Source of the DNA: Larimichthys crocea
Taxonomy: Eukaryota > Chordata > Actinopteri > Sciaenidae
DNA length: 64,000 nucleotides
Direction: 5' to 3'
NCBI RefSeq assembly: GCF_000972845.2
Contig: NC_040022.1
Location: forward strand, 7,284,979 to 7,348,978
The stretch's first letter is position 1. The number at the start of each line of letters is the position of its first letter. A model generated the notes under the pieces. That model was not told the DNA's origin. It made no database searches and worked only from the letters and a program-made list of their open reading frames with translations. Below are positions 1 to 11,141 of the stretch, one piece after another. A program made the position numbers and the translations under genes.

Positions 1-780
1 GCAGTGATCCTACGCGCATAACCTCCCATAACCCCGTCTCACACGCTGTCAAATCAATTCTATTTAACAAATCAATAACCCCAACACAATCAGTTTATGA
101 GGAAAATGTATTTGCTAGTTATTTGCTGATCGTTCATTTTCATTCAGAACTGACAAATTGATATTTAAAAAGGGACGCGCAGGTGATTCCTGAAGGCCAA
201 ACACACTCTTTCAGACTTTTCAAAAGAGAATGAAAATGAACAATATCATCGCTATTGATCTAATTTATAACATTTATTCTATTTCTCAATTTAAAAATAA
301 ACTTCCAGCAATGGGTCGACGAGAAATAAGGAGACCGAGGTGTCCGTAACTCCGCAGGCAGTCACGTTTAGACTATTATTTTGAGCTCCATTTAACTTGG
401 CCGATACAGTTTCAATTCTGCTGCCATAACATTACAGCGCAGTGTAATATTAATGAATACCACATGAAGTTCCAGCATAAAACGACTCTCTTTGAACGCT
501 CAGACAAATTAATTACCCTACTTTACCAGGCTCGGTATTTCTAATATTCCCCGAGTCCAAGAGAATTTCAGTGCGCTTGTGCCTTTCAAAAAATGTGTTT
601 TGGATGACAGACTAAGAGACTTTTTATAATAGATGGAGCCGCTGCAACGTTTCTTTAACATCCACATAAACCTAAGGCGGGATATTTCTGGTATGCTTCA
701 TAAATATATCATAAAGACTCCTATAGTCCGCGCAGCCACATCATCATAAAGAGTGGAGTGCTGGAGGTATTTAACACTTA
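1..780. other. AT-rich noncoding DNA, no gene seen
   Basis: No coding exon is recognisable here. The stretch is AT-rich and rather free of simple repeats. If the minus-strand gene model is right, it is intron just downstream of the candidate first exon at 782-791, beginning with the donor at 776-781. A TATA-like AT run around 700-718 on the plus strand precedes the CpG-dense patch, but nothing else supports a plus-strand promoter. Confidence 0.6.
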
Positions 781-781
781 C

Positions 782-791
782 CGATCAGCAT
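782..791 (-). CDS. Candidate alternative first coding exon (Met-Leu-Ile-Gly, split Gly codon)
   Basis: The minus strand reads ATG CTG ATC G and then the donor GTAAGT, so translation leaves this exon in phase 1 with a codon starting in G. The zinc-finger exon at 33632-33961 also ends in phase 1 with a G, so both could splice to the same downstream exon without breaking the frame. ZNF385 proteins are known to have isoforms with very short alternative first exons; ZNF385A begins Met-Ile-Leu-Gly, which closely resembles this peptide. The base at -3 relative to the ATG is A, a good initiation context. Such a short open stretch can occur by chance, and the downstream exon is outside the window, so this remains a hypothesis. 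Confidence 0.32.
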
Positions 792-840
792 CGTGCGTCC
801 AGGACCGTATCCGCGTCTCTCCAGCTCGGCTCGTGTCACC

Positions 841-870
841 GTGCGTAAAAACGGCAAAATTTTTACGCAC
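841..870. other. Perfect 11-bp inverted repeat (hairpin) with 8-base loop
   Basis: GTGCGTAAAAA at 841-851 is followed by the loop 852-859 and then its exact reverse complement at 860-870. It lies about 50 bases upstream (minus strand) of the candidate ATG at 789-791, so if that exon is transcribed the hairpin is in the 5' UTR. As DNA it could be a symmetric protein-binding site. Function is unknown. Confidence 0.7.
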
Positions 871-1160
871 TTTTATCCCCAGAGAGCGAGGACATGCACA
901 ACGCACAGGTGCGAACCGGAGACGTCCTGTAGTTGTAAAGAGCCGATTCCGATTGACTTTCTCTTGTCTCTGTATTGACAACTCTTTCTGTATCCCTTTT
1001 TCCTCTCTCACTCTCCGTCTTTGGTGACCAATTCCCGGGATATCTCAGATCCTACTGATGCGCGTTATCCTCAGTTAAAATCCTATTGCCCGTGCCGCTG
1101 CTCCGCTTGGCCTGAAGGAGGCGAGGAATTGGGCTGCTGGAGAGGGGCTGGGTGTAATTG

Positions 1161-1163
<3 letters not shown>

Positions 1164-1216
<53 letters not shown>
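1164..1216. repeat. (TC)n microsatellite
   Basis: Nearly pure TC dinucleotides run for about 50 bases, with one TGTC interruption near 1207. On the minus strand this is a GA tract just upstream of the candidate alternative first exon. Confidence 0.95.
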
Positions 1217-1217
<1 letters not shown>

Positions 1218-4200
1218 CTTGTCATCCCTTCGACTCTGTAGTCCTACCTCTTTCTCTCTCCTCCTCTCAGTGGGCACCTTTTAACTTGACAGGAATGCAC
1301 AGCTGGGGGAATTAGATGCTATTTTACCTGTACAACTTGGCACCACATTAGCTTTCTTGTCAGGCTTTCTAGTCTTACAGGTTAGCACCATATTTGATGT
1401 GTGTGAATCATATGGAGGTCCTGCCATGCAGAGAAAGAAAAGAGTGGAAAGGGAAGGAATCGGGAAACATGATAGGAACACTGTAAACATTAAGGGGAAG
1501 AAAAGAATATTTTCTGAGACAGGTTTCCATTTGTGCTCCTGTAAGGATGATTTGTGTGTACTTGTGGAGGCAGCTGCCTTGCGTGCACAACAGTGTGTGA
1601 GCGAGAGCGACGTTGAGAGTGGCTGCAAGTGATGGTTTCTCACAGCCATCTCTCTTGCCAGTCTGCTCCTCCTTTGTGTCTCTTCTTGTCGATGCATCAT
1701 TTGGTGAAGCTGACACATATTCGGGGATTTGGAATTGGCTCGAGAGCACAGAGAGCCTGCTTGTATTAGATTTCTGTTTGTTCAAATGGTGTGTGTGTGT
1801 GTGTGTGTGTGTAGGCATAGATTGTGGGTTGAAGAGCCTTGGTGCAATGCTAAGCTGTCCTGGAGCTACGCCAAAGCACATCTCCCAGGGTGCTATCAGG
1901 AACTTAATTACAGCATTAAATTGCTCCCTCTCTGCCTCTCTCCCACTCTCAGTTCACGTCCCCCTTCTTTCCCCCCTTTCTGCTCTCTCTGGCTCCCCTC
2001 TCACCAAACTGTGTATCTATCTAATCTTACACTTGCTTCTCTCACTCTCTCCATCTCTGTCTTGATCTCATGTTGTTCTTTTTCCCCCCTTTCGTGCGCT
2101 TGCTGGCTTGGCAGAAATGCCTGTCGGTGCTGCTGTTTGTGTCATCGTCGTGTGAAACGGCCTTCAAAATGTGTCTCGATTGTTCCTGATCACGTTGCCA
2201 GAAATAGCAATGGTTCATCTGCTGTCTGTATTATGCATTTCAATTTTTTAATTTCATGCATCCATACCAATAATCATGATTCTGTTTATCAGTCAGTTTG
2301 TTATGGTGTAGTTGGAATGGGGTGCTAGAGATCAGACTGCTGATAGAGAGTTCACTTTAAACGTGAAATATTGCCTCTGACAGAGTATCATGTGGGGTGT
2401 GAGTTACCTTTCCCCTCTGATCCAGGTTTCTGTTCCTCACCATTCACCGAGGCAACAGTGGACCTAGCAACTCTCCCCTGGGGCAGAGTGGAGGACACAG
2501 GGGCAGCTGGGCTGTCCTGATGCCTCATGCCAACCATCACCCTGCTGGCTGGCACGCCACAGCCGAGGCTAATTAGAAAGACGGGAATGGCTCCAAGCTT
2601 TACATCAGTCAGCCTTACCCAAGATGATTTGTTCTAGCCAATTTGTCCTATATGTTAAAAGACGATCACTCCGCTGGAATAGGAGTACGTAGTTACATCT
2701 CCCATTGGAGGTAGTTGGCCTATTTAATATCCATATTACAACTGCCAAATTGTTCATTTTACAACCATTTCCTAGAAATCATATTTTTAGACGACTAATT
2801 TTGACTGTAGGGAGGCTCGTAGGAGGAATACTTCTAATATGCAACCCCCAGATATGTTTTGGTTAACATGTAATGCTGCTGGGTAACACTTTTTATTCAC
2901 ATAATGAAGAAACAATCTTAACATGTTTGCAGAAAAGCTTTTTGTATTTCATTTGTATTCCCTAAATTATCCACTCTTACTAACAATACTCATAACAACT
3001 AATTAAACTTTATATGATTACATTCAGGAACAGATCGCACTTGTTTGAGGTTGGAAAAAATATCGTGGTCTTGTTTCATTACTGAAAAAGTGACTGGAAG
3101 GAGGAGAGACATATACACTTGTACAAAGTGTACAAAAATTGGAAAACAGCCATTCCACAAATTATTTAGTCCACCTCCAATGAATGAGTAACCTGTTGTT
3201 TTTTTTTCAGGGTCAAGGATTGGAATAACTGAATATTTCTAACTCAGTGGTTTAAATGTTCGGACGTAATTATGATGGCGAGTCTTGGCAACCAGATGAG
3301 GTGTTTTCTTTCTTTTTAAACTGCAATTTCAGTGTCAGTTTTTTAGTACCATTTAGTGCTAGCAATGTGCTTTTACTTCTGCGTAAATGCATCTCTCAAA
3401 CCAAGCCAAGCTGTAAATACTGTAAGGCTGTCAGGTCAGCTGGGCAGATCAGATCTCTAAAATGATTTTGTCTCTTCATGAGTAGGGCTGAATCTGCAGT
3501 GTTAAACTGGTGGACTTTGTTAATACTAATGGTATTTACTCAGTTGCCGAGAGCCTAGTATCTATGGTGATGAATGACAGACCCTGGCGAGAAGAGAAGG
3601 TCAAGCAGTCACTCTCGAGTTTAACTAAATTGTGTTGTCTTCTGACAACTTCAGTACTTTTCTGCTCAGCTAAAGTCACCAACATTGTGGCTAGACCTCT
3701 GAAGTCTGCCCTGTGGAGGTGGGGTGCAGGGGTTTTGTGGCAACAACTACCAACAGGTTGCTCAGACACTTGGAAATCAAAGCTGCAGAGAGAAGTAACC
3801 AGTGGGTTTGGATGAAGAAGCAAGACCCCCGCTGGGCCCCTGAAGTAGCAGGCCAGGACGACACAGAGGGGGGGACACCAGAATTCAATGTTGAGCTCTC
3901 TAGAGGAGTTGCAGGTGTCACTACTTGAGAACTCCTCCGTGTCAATCGTCAGTAACTTTATTGTTGCATTCACCATCAGTATATATTCAGATATTTAGCC
4001 TCTGTGATCTGAGTGTGAAAAAAACAGGCGCAGGATTGTGGGAGAGACAAATCAAATTTAATTGACCATAATAGGAATTTTAGCAATTACATCTGCAAAT
4101 ACAAACAGGATTCAATGCTGAATTTCAATACCTGAAGTGAGGCCAAAGATTTGTGACCGATTGAATCTGCGGTCTGTTTGCACTGTATGTGTGATTTTGA

Positions 4201-6118
4201 GAATGGGAAAGTCAGGTGGAAACTACAGAAGAGGTGAGTGCCTAGTAATTATTACGCAGTGTGTGTGTTTGCTGTTGCATGCCGGTGCTGTCACCAGGGT
4301 GGACCGGGGGGTTGGTTCGGGGTGGATGGGCTGGTGTGTTACATAGATGGGTAGGAGAGAGTGTTGGGTTCTCCGGGAGAGCCTGACAGCAGGGGCATGA
4401 GCCCAAAAGGGAGAGGGAGGAAGAGGAAGCGTGAAATATGGATATAGCTGCTGTCACCTGAGAAAGATGACAGTGCCGTGCAGCAAGCCTAATATCATGT
4501 GACATCTTTTTAGCGGAGGCATCTGTGCATCTCTACAACATCCTTCCACCCACCTAACATTCTCTTCACATATCCGGACTTGCATTAGTCATTAACAGAT
4601 GGCAACAAACCCCCAGAGAGCTTCTCTCTGGTGCTGATGTGAAGTTCATCTAGCTGTCTCTCAGCAGCAGCCTGATCAATACCTTTCAAGGCGTGACAGC
4701 CTCGTAATGTCCTCCTTTTTGTTTTCCAATATGCGGCGGGCGGAAGAGCGTGATGGGAGTGACACAGCTGTTTTTGATGAGCGGGCGTGTTCAAGAGTTG
4801 AGAGAATGTAGGTTTGGGAGTTGTGCGGTTTGCTAAACAAGACACACGTTGTTGTCACTCCTCTGGGTGAATGGATATTGATGCATAGCTGTGGATTATC
4901 TTCTTTTTTTTTATGTTGGCAACTATTGTACAAAAGCCATCTCACATTTACTGGACAGTTCACAGCTTGTGTGCGTGGTGTTCATCATAAACACAGCAAA
5001 ATATATGTACGCAGCCAGGCTTTATGAGCTTCTGCTTTATAGTAGGGGAACTTGTGACAAATGTAAATGTGTTTGAATGGTGTTTTCTGATCCTGACATG
5101 CCAGGATGTAATGATTGGCAGGCTAATTTATGAACAAGCAAAGAGGAAAGTTAATCCTGCCCCTCTCTCTCTCTCTTTCTCTCTCTTTCTCTGCTGTTCC
5201 GTGCCACCGGCCTCCTCAATTAGAGCTCACTCTGCCAACCTGCTGCTGAGGCCCGACTAGGTAATGACTGGCAGCAGCAGACGAGGCAAAGAGCCATCTA
5301 TCTTTCTCTCACTCTCTCTAGACTAACAATTTTCCTTTCGTGCTCTCTCAGTCCGCACCTCTCTCTAAACTAACAGCTTTTCTCTCTAACCCATCAGCTC
5401 TCTCTCTCTCTGTCTCACTGTAAGATAACATCTTTGTCTAAAGTAAACTTCCCTTTACTTCTCTTTCTCACACTCGTGCGCACTTCTTTTTGAAAGTTTT
5501 ACACTACGCTAACTAACTGAATCCAGACTATCTTAATTGACATCTCCCTCTCCCTCAGCCCCTCTATCAATTTGCTTACTCCACTGGCATATTTCTTTCC
5601 ACTTCACTATCTCTCACTAGACCAAAATATCTCTGCCTTTCTGTTGCCCGTCACCCATCTCAGCAAAACAAATGAATTGATGAGCATTGGGAGGAAACAT
5701 CATCGGAGTGCAACGCTCTGGCTGGCTACCTGACTGACTGACAGAGAGACTAACTAACTAAGTGACAGATAGACTGACAGGAGGTTGGATGAGCACTGAG
5801 CATTGACTGTGAGCAGCTAAAGTAATCTGAAGATAGGCGGACAAGAAAGACAGAGGCTGATGGGTGGCACGGTAAGATGTCATACAGTGTCAACACCTGA
5901 AGGAAACTTTAATTAGCTTTCAAAGTTTCATCAGCTTGTTAGTCAAACTCGAGGACAATAAAATCATATTGAGAGTTTGCTTAAAGTTATAGTTATATAG
6001 GTATTTTGAAGTGGTTATATGATGACAGATTGATTACATTGTCTCCATGATGGGAAAGGGTTAGGTTTAGGGAATCACTATTAAAAGGATATGTTCTGCA
6101 CTCTATGTTATGAATGTT
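1217..6118. other. Intronic/noncoding DNA with pyrimidine-rich tracts
   Basis: No coding exon is recognised. Open frames at 1281-1718 (minus) and 1613-2328 (plus) are low-complexity translations of pyrimidine-rich DNA or chance frames without family resemblance. A (GT)12 tract lies at 1789-1812. Another long TC-rich stretch covers roughly 5160-5460. The block 2400-2640 is unique and balanced in composition, unlike its surroundings, and is a candidate conserved element. The rest shows nothing I can name. Confidence 0.6.
1789..1812. repeat. (GT)12 microsatellite
   Basis: Twelve uninterrupted GT units. Confidence 0.95.
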
Positions 6119-6600
6119 GTAGCTCAGTCAATTGTTCTGTCCAACCTGGAGTACTGCCCAGTCATCTGGTCAAGTGCTGCTGAAAAACAGCCCCTTAGAA
6201 AAAAAAAACCCTCCCCTTAGTTCTTCATTGTTCTGTCCACTCTGATGTACGTGATATGCATAAATCTTGGTCAACTGTTGAGGCTTGTACCAAATCTACA
6301 AACAAATTGTATGATGAGAAGTGTTCTCTATAGAGCTTCTTCTGCCTGGAACATTGGTGAGTTTGTTTTTCCTCTTTTATAAACCTGTTCCTTATTGTTT
6401 CATGTGTATAGTCATTTCACTGTTTTATATTTTAGTTTCTTGTCCTAAATTGATACTCTTATTGATACTGTATTGTTGTGATTTCAAATTTTGTTTTATT
6501 ATTGTTGTTGTTTTTGTGTGGACTCCAGGAAGACTAGCAGCCACTGTCTGTGTCTGCCATTTGCCTGAATCCATGTGAATGCAGCATAAGCCCAACTACA
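6119..6600 (+). mobile_element. Degenerate Rex1-like non-LTR retrotransposon, 3' end of ORF2 plus 3' UTR
   Basis: From 6119 a frame of about 27 codons reads through Ser-Ile-Val-Leu-Ser-Asn-Leu-Glu-Tyr-Cys-Pro-Val-Ile-Trp-Ser, which is the conserved segment near the end of the reverse transcriptase in Rex1/L2-type LINEs. After an A-tract and frameshifts, further fragments of the same domain follow: Met-His-Lys-...-Thr-Val-Glu near 6258, and Leu-Tyr-Arg-Ala-Ser-Ser-Ala-Trp-Asn near 6330, in a different frame. Downstream, a T-rich stretch ending in a GTGTGGACTCCAGGAAGA segment (about 6517-6534) resembles the Rex1 3' UTR. Stops, frameshifts and an internal deletion make it dead. The exact clade within the Rex1/L2/CR1 group is judged from memory of the family. 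Confidence 0.72.
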
Positions 6601-7945
6601 CTGCACACTATATATATGCCACACAGCCAGAAAAACACAAGCATGAAGGCTCTTTAAAATCTTTAAAATGTAAAGGTTTGATTTCAGCCTTTCTGAGTCA
6701 AGCAGGTTTTTTTTTTTTTTAGGTGGGCCTTTTTATTCATTTATTTTATATGTTTTCTGTTGACTCTGTCCAAAGCAGTGCATAGCTTTGCTTTTGTATC
6801 CTGATCTGATCCCTGTCTGCTTCTTTCAAAATGGTGGATATACTGATCATCTACTCTAAGTAATACACTGACAACCCTATAATAATACCGAAACTAGTCT
6901 TTTGTGTGTTTTGTTGAGATTGGATTACTTTCTCATTGTTGGCCACTCTGAGCAGCGACTTAATATCATAATATGATAAAAACGTACAACGAACAACTCA
7001 CTTGTGAGAAGAACTTTTCAGTTGCCAGGTGTGGAAAAACTCATTTGGCTGGTGTCCTCTTGCAGCATAAATTATTTTGTGTTTCATTTAACTCAGAACT
7101 ACTTCTACCTGTTATCTCTGCAACATTTAGAGCTCAGGTGTACATCCTCCTCCTTTGTCTTTTTAGATATCTCACTAATAATCAATCACATCTGTAGTAA
7201 TGCTGCAGTTATAAGTTTTTAATAAATGTATTTTGGTCCGATGCTCTGCAGCTTTTTATAGAAGGTATGTGACTGATTAATTAAAGGCCTGGTTAAAAAG
7301 ACAAAGCAACTTATGCTACAGGGGACATTATGTATTTTTTTAACAACCTGGGAAGCAATTGTTCTTACAAATGGCTTGTACTTGAACTATAAAGTATTAT
7401 TAATTATTTATGAACCATTAATAAAACCATTAGTTACAACTTATTACTTAAAGTATGCTTGCATAGATAATGTTACCGTATTGCAGTGAGGAGCTTTAAA
7501 TGCAACGTGGCCAGGGCTGTCAGTTTTACTTATGAGTAAGACTTTACATGCAGAGATAACATAAGGTTTTGATTCACCAGGCTTCCCCTGTTAATATAAG
7601 ACGTGAATGTTGTGGGCGATAGCTGGCAAGACTGTAAGCAGCTACGTGCAGGGAATGAATTCATAAACTGTTCCAAAAATAAACCTGAGTACAGCTGGTA
7701 TGTTAGGCTGATAATACTTTATATTCAAAACTCTTCAACTTATGAAAATTAATGAAAAACACTAACATCTGTCTCTTACTGCAGATCATGCTGTCACCCA
7801 GTGCCGATCACGTTGTCACCTAGTGTAACTCGACACATTGATGTTGCCGTTACAAATTGGCTTTATTTAAGAAAATACTTAGATCAGGTGAGATAACCTG
7901 TGAGCAGGCAGATGCTGTCATCTCAGTATGATGCTGCAAAAGAAA

Positions 7946-7948
<3 letters not shown>

Positions 7949-7978
<30 letters not shown>
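7949..7978. repeat. (GT)15 microsatellite
   Basis: Uninterrupted GT dinucleotides. Confidence 0.95.
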
Positions 7979-7981
<3 letters not shown>

Positions 7982-8104
7982 GTGGTTGTAAGCTCTGCCA
8001 CCTACATATTCTATCTCATCACAACAGGAGAGAGGACGCCCCATTTAGCATCACTGTCACATACGGTTTCACAGACAAACACCAGACGAGACAGAGTGAA
8101 AGTA

Positions 8105-8162
8105 TGTGTGTGTGTGTGTGAGTGTGTGTGTGAGTGTGTGTGAGTGTGTGTGTGAGTGTGTG

Positions 8163-8209
<47 letters not shown>
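8105..8209. repeat. Compound microsatellite: (GT)n with GTGA steps, then (AG)n
   Basis: GT units are punctuated at intervals by GA steps from 8105 to about 8163. After a short TGACAC link, uninterrupted AG units run from 8167 to 8209. Confidence 0.95.
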
Positions 8210-8212
<3 letters not shown>

Positions 8213-11117
8213 GTTCCCTAACATGAATAAATCATCAATGTGTTTCGTTGCTTTCACGGGGTTCACAAGTGGAAGATGAAGGAGAAGAGCGGAATGAGGA
8301 GGAGGAGGTGGAAAGTGAGAGTGAAACAGATCAGGTGGAGAGGGAAACTGCTAGCAGAGGGGGAACGAAAGACAGGTGGGAATCCTAATGTTTCGTGCTT
8401 CAAGTGTAGTAGAAAAGACAAGAGCATCTGCAGTCAGACTGACGTAATTGCTGCCAAGAATAACTGGACGCTTTGGCTTTGAAAGAGCTCTGTGAAAACT
8501 CTATTACAATGTGAACATTATAATAGAGCGAGCACGAGACTACATTTCTGTAGACGTCTGGTTTTATGTTGAACCTGATCTCCTGCTGTGCTTTGCTATC
8601 TCTGAAATACTCACAGAAAAACAACTTGCTGCTGTTGTGTCCCCTGGAGGGTTGGAGGGTTGTGTAGCTGTAACACATTACGAGTATTCCTATAAACACA
8701 CACACAACTCACGCAGCTTTTAAGTGTTTCTAACATCATTGTTTTAGAGGCTGTTAATCTGTTAAACGCAGGTTTTTACAAGAAATATTTTATTGTTGTC
8801 CCATACTTAATTACCCATGACAAGGTGTCTTGAAATAAATCCCTGGACTTCTGTGAAATGTGCTGTGAACATCCACCCCCCATGTTCCCGCAGAGGATGT
8901 GTCATCATATTTTAGATGACCTCTAACCTTGGCTCGTGCTTCCAGCAGGAAAAATGACAATTTTGCACAAATTTAACACTTCTATTAAGAACTAATAGAA
9001 AGATTTCACAGACTCCGGAGCTGTGCTCAGCAGCCTCTACTGGACATAACTGCAGAGGCGAAGAGACTGAGGACATTGATGGAGGAAGCTAAAAGTTTCT
9101 GGAGAGGAGTGAATCTTGGACTGGGTTTTAGTCTTTTGGTGAGAGCTTTGTGAAATAAAAGGATGAAAGACAGACACTGAAATGGGCTTCTTGTTGTTAG
9201 ACTAGTAAATAATATTAGCTTGCTGCTATGTCCATGTATGTGTTGACTCTGTGTTGCACTCTGAAACTGGGCCAAATCACTAACAAATCTTACATTACGT
9301 TGCTTCAGAGGCACCCATTAGTGCACTTTATCACATTTTCTTCACAGGAAGGGCACCCTAGAGGACACATTATCACATATTATCTATCAAGGGCATCCAA
9401 GAGTGTACTTTTGCTGCAATTATTTTAAACATCTACACAAACTATAAATCAACCGTAAGAGTGGATCATTGTTTGCCTTCATTTTCATTTTTAATGACTG
9501 AAAATCCTCTGTCTTACACCCCAGGCAAGTTAGAGTGACTAATGTTCTACAATTAATTCATAATGCTGGATTGTACTTTTATTTCTTAATTGCTGCCTTG
9601 GCACTCCAAACTGTAATTAAAGGGAGGTTATACATTTAAAATCAGAGTGACTTCAGCTGTTGTTGCCACATGAGAAAGAATTTGTAGGGGAATAGTGTTA
9701 AATTGTGGCCTTGTAATGCATTATTGTCATGGTTTAGACTATCTTAGAATACATTCATGAATATTTCTTAAAGGCAGAAATGGAAGATTTGCTTGTCAGC
9801 TCATGTGTGAGTCATTTAGAAAATACGGAAAAAAAAGATTATTGTGACAACAGCCGGGCTGACTGCCGTTGCGTAAAGGATCATCTTTTGCTTTGGTGCT
9901 CTACTATAACAAACATTGCATTAAGGCCAAAAATCGAGCCCTTATTCATTATCAGTGGAGTAGCTCCAGGCTGTACATTATCACATATTAGCCTCTTGCT
10001 TTGTTGTTTTTGCAAAGTTCATGTTCACACATACTGATGAGTCCCTGTAATGTATTGAACAAAAAGCCTACATAAATGTCTACACATAATTTCAAACTTT
10101 CTAGCTTTTATTGCCCCAAGGCTACAAATGAAAAGCTCATTAAACCATTTTTTCACATTAATTTGCATATGCTAATCATTAAAAATCAAGGTAAAAACAA
10201 AGGGGCAACACACATTGGTCGAGTGTAAATACATGTGATTATGAACAATGAACTGGGCACAGCAGTTACAAAAATATTTATACATTTTTGGTGGTATTCA
10301 CCTTGAAAGAGTTTGTTTTTGGGTTCAATAAATAATACAATAAAGCAGTCAGTGGATGAGTGTGTGCTTGTTGACTCAGATAAAGGGAAGGAGAGTCATT
10401 GCAGTGGCAGAATGCTGCTTTGTACACTGAAGATAAGGCTATTCAGAGTAGAAAGAGAGGGCTTTCATATAATAAATGTGGCTACTGACTGTCCTCATGA
10501 TCAGTAAGGTCAACTTAGCATTTATCTAGGTAAAGCGAAAGTACAGTAAGGAAGGCGCCATGAGAGGTATCTTAGATTCTAAACTATAACAGCTAAACCA
10601 CTTGTAGGCGCTTGTGTTTACCATTCAATGAAAGCATGAGCATTAAATCTGCATGGTTTTGCATGTGCAGTTTGTTGAACAAGGCTTTGTGCTTTAGAGA
10701 AGCATCCGTGCAAACATTCTACACTTGAAGCCGCCACAGAGACATTGTGGCTGTAGTGTGGTTACTGTGTGCCAAACATCAAAACTGTAGCAGGCATGAC
10801 AGAAAAAAAAAAAGTCCTACAAAAAAGCAAAGGAGCTCTCTGCCATTCTCTGTCAGGTTTACGCAATGTGACAGTATGGAAGTGGACCATCATACAGAGG
10901 ACGGAAAGAGAAACACAGAGAGGAGGAACAGCTATGATTTGAGATGTGGTTGAATCTATAAGGGATGAGAGAGGATATTAAAGGTGAGAGGGGAAAGAAA
11001 TTCACTGAGAGGTATGCACTGAGCCACGGATGGCCCAGTGGAAACACTGGGGTTTCACTCTGCTCTGGAAATATGACAGTGTCTGACGCACCTGATGGTA
11101 GGTCTGGAAAATCTGTT

Positions 11118-11141
11118 AAAAAAAGGGGGGGGGGGGGGGGG
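11118..11141. repeat. Homopolymer pair A7 G17
   Basis: Seven A residues are followed directly by seventeen G residues. Length is likely to be uncertain because of polymerase slippage and sequencing error. Confidence 0.85.

Larger units (their letters stand above)
782..1010 (-). promoter_or_regulatory. CpG-dense patch: candidate alternative promoter and 5' UTR of the ZNF385-family gene
   Basis: By hand count there are about 17 CpG dinucleotides between 781 and 930, while the surrounding DNA is CpG-poor. This is the usual signature of an unmethylated vertebrate promoter. Reading the minus strand, the patch ends in an ATG (789-791) and a perfect GTAAGT splice donor (776-781). An in-frame TAA about 90 bases upstream of that ATG fits a 5' UTR. 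A long GA tract on the minus strand (1164-1216) lies just upstream. No clear TATA box is seen on the minus strand. The role is inferred, and the boundaries, especially the upstream one, are estimates. Confidence 0.38.

Noticed and set aside
1281..1881. Minus-strand open frames of 145 and 157 codons
   Set aside because: They overlap in different frames and show no recognisable domain. Such frames are expected by chance in stop-poor DNA.
1613..2328. Overlapping plus-strand open frames of 150 and 199 codons
   Set aside because: Translation is Ser/Leu/Pro/Cys-rich from pyrimidine tracts and a (GT)n, with no family resemblance and no splice or promoter support.
3536..3976. Minus-strand open frame of 146 codons
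   Set aside because: No recognisable domain; overlapped by comparable frames on both strands.
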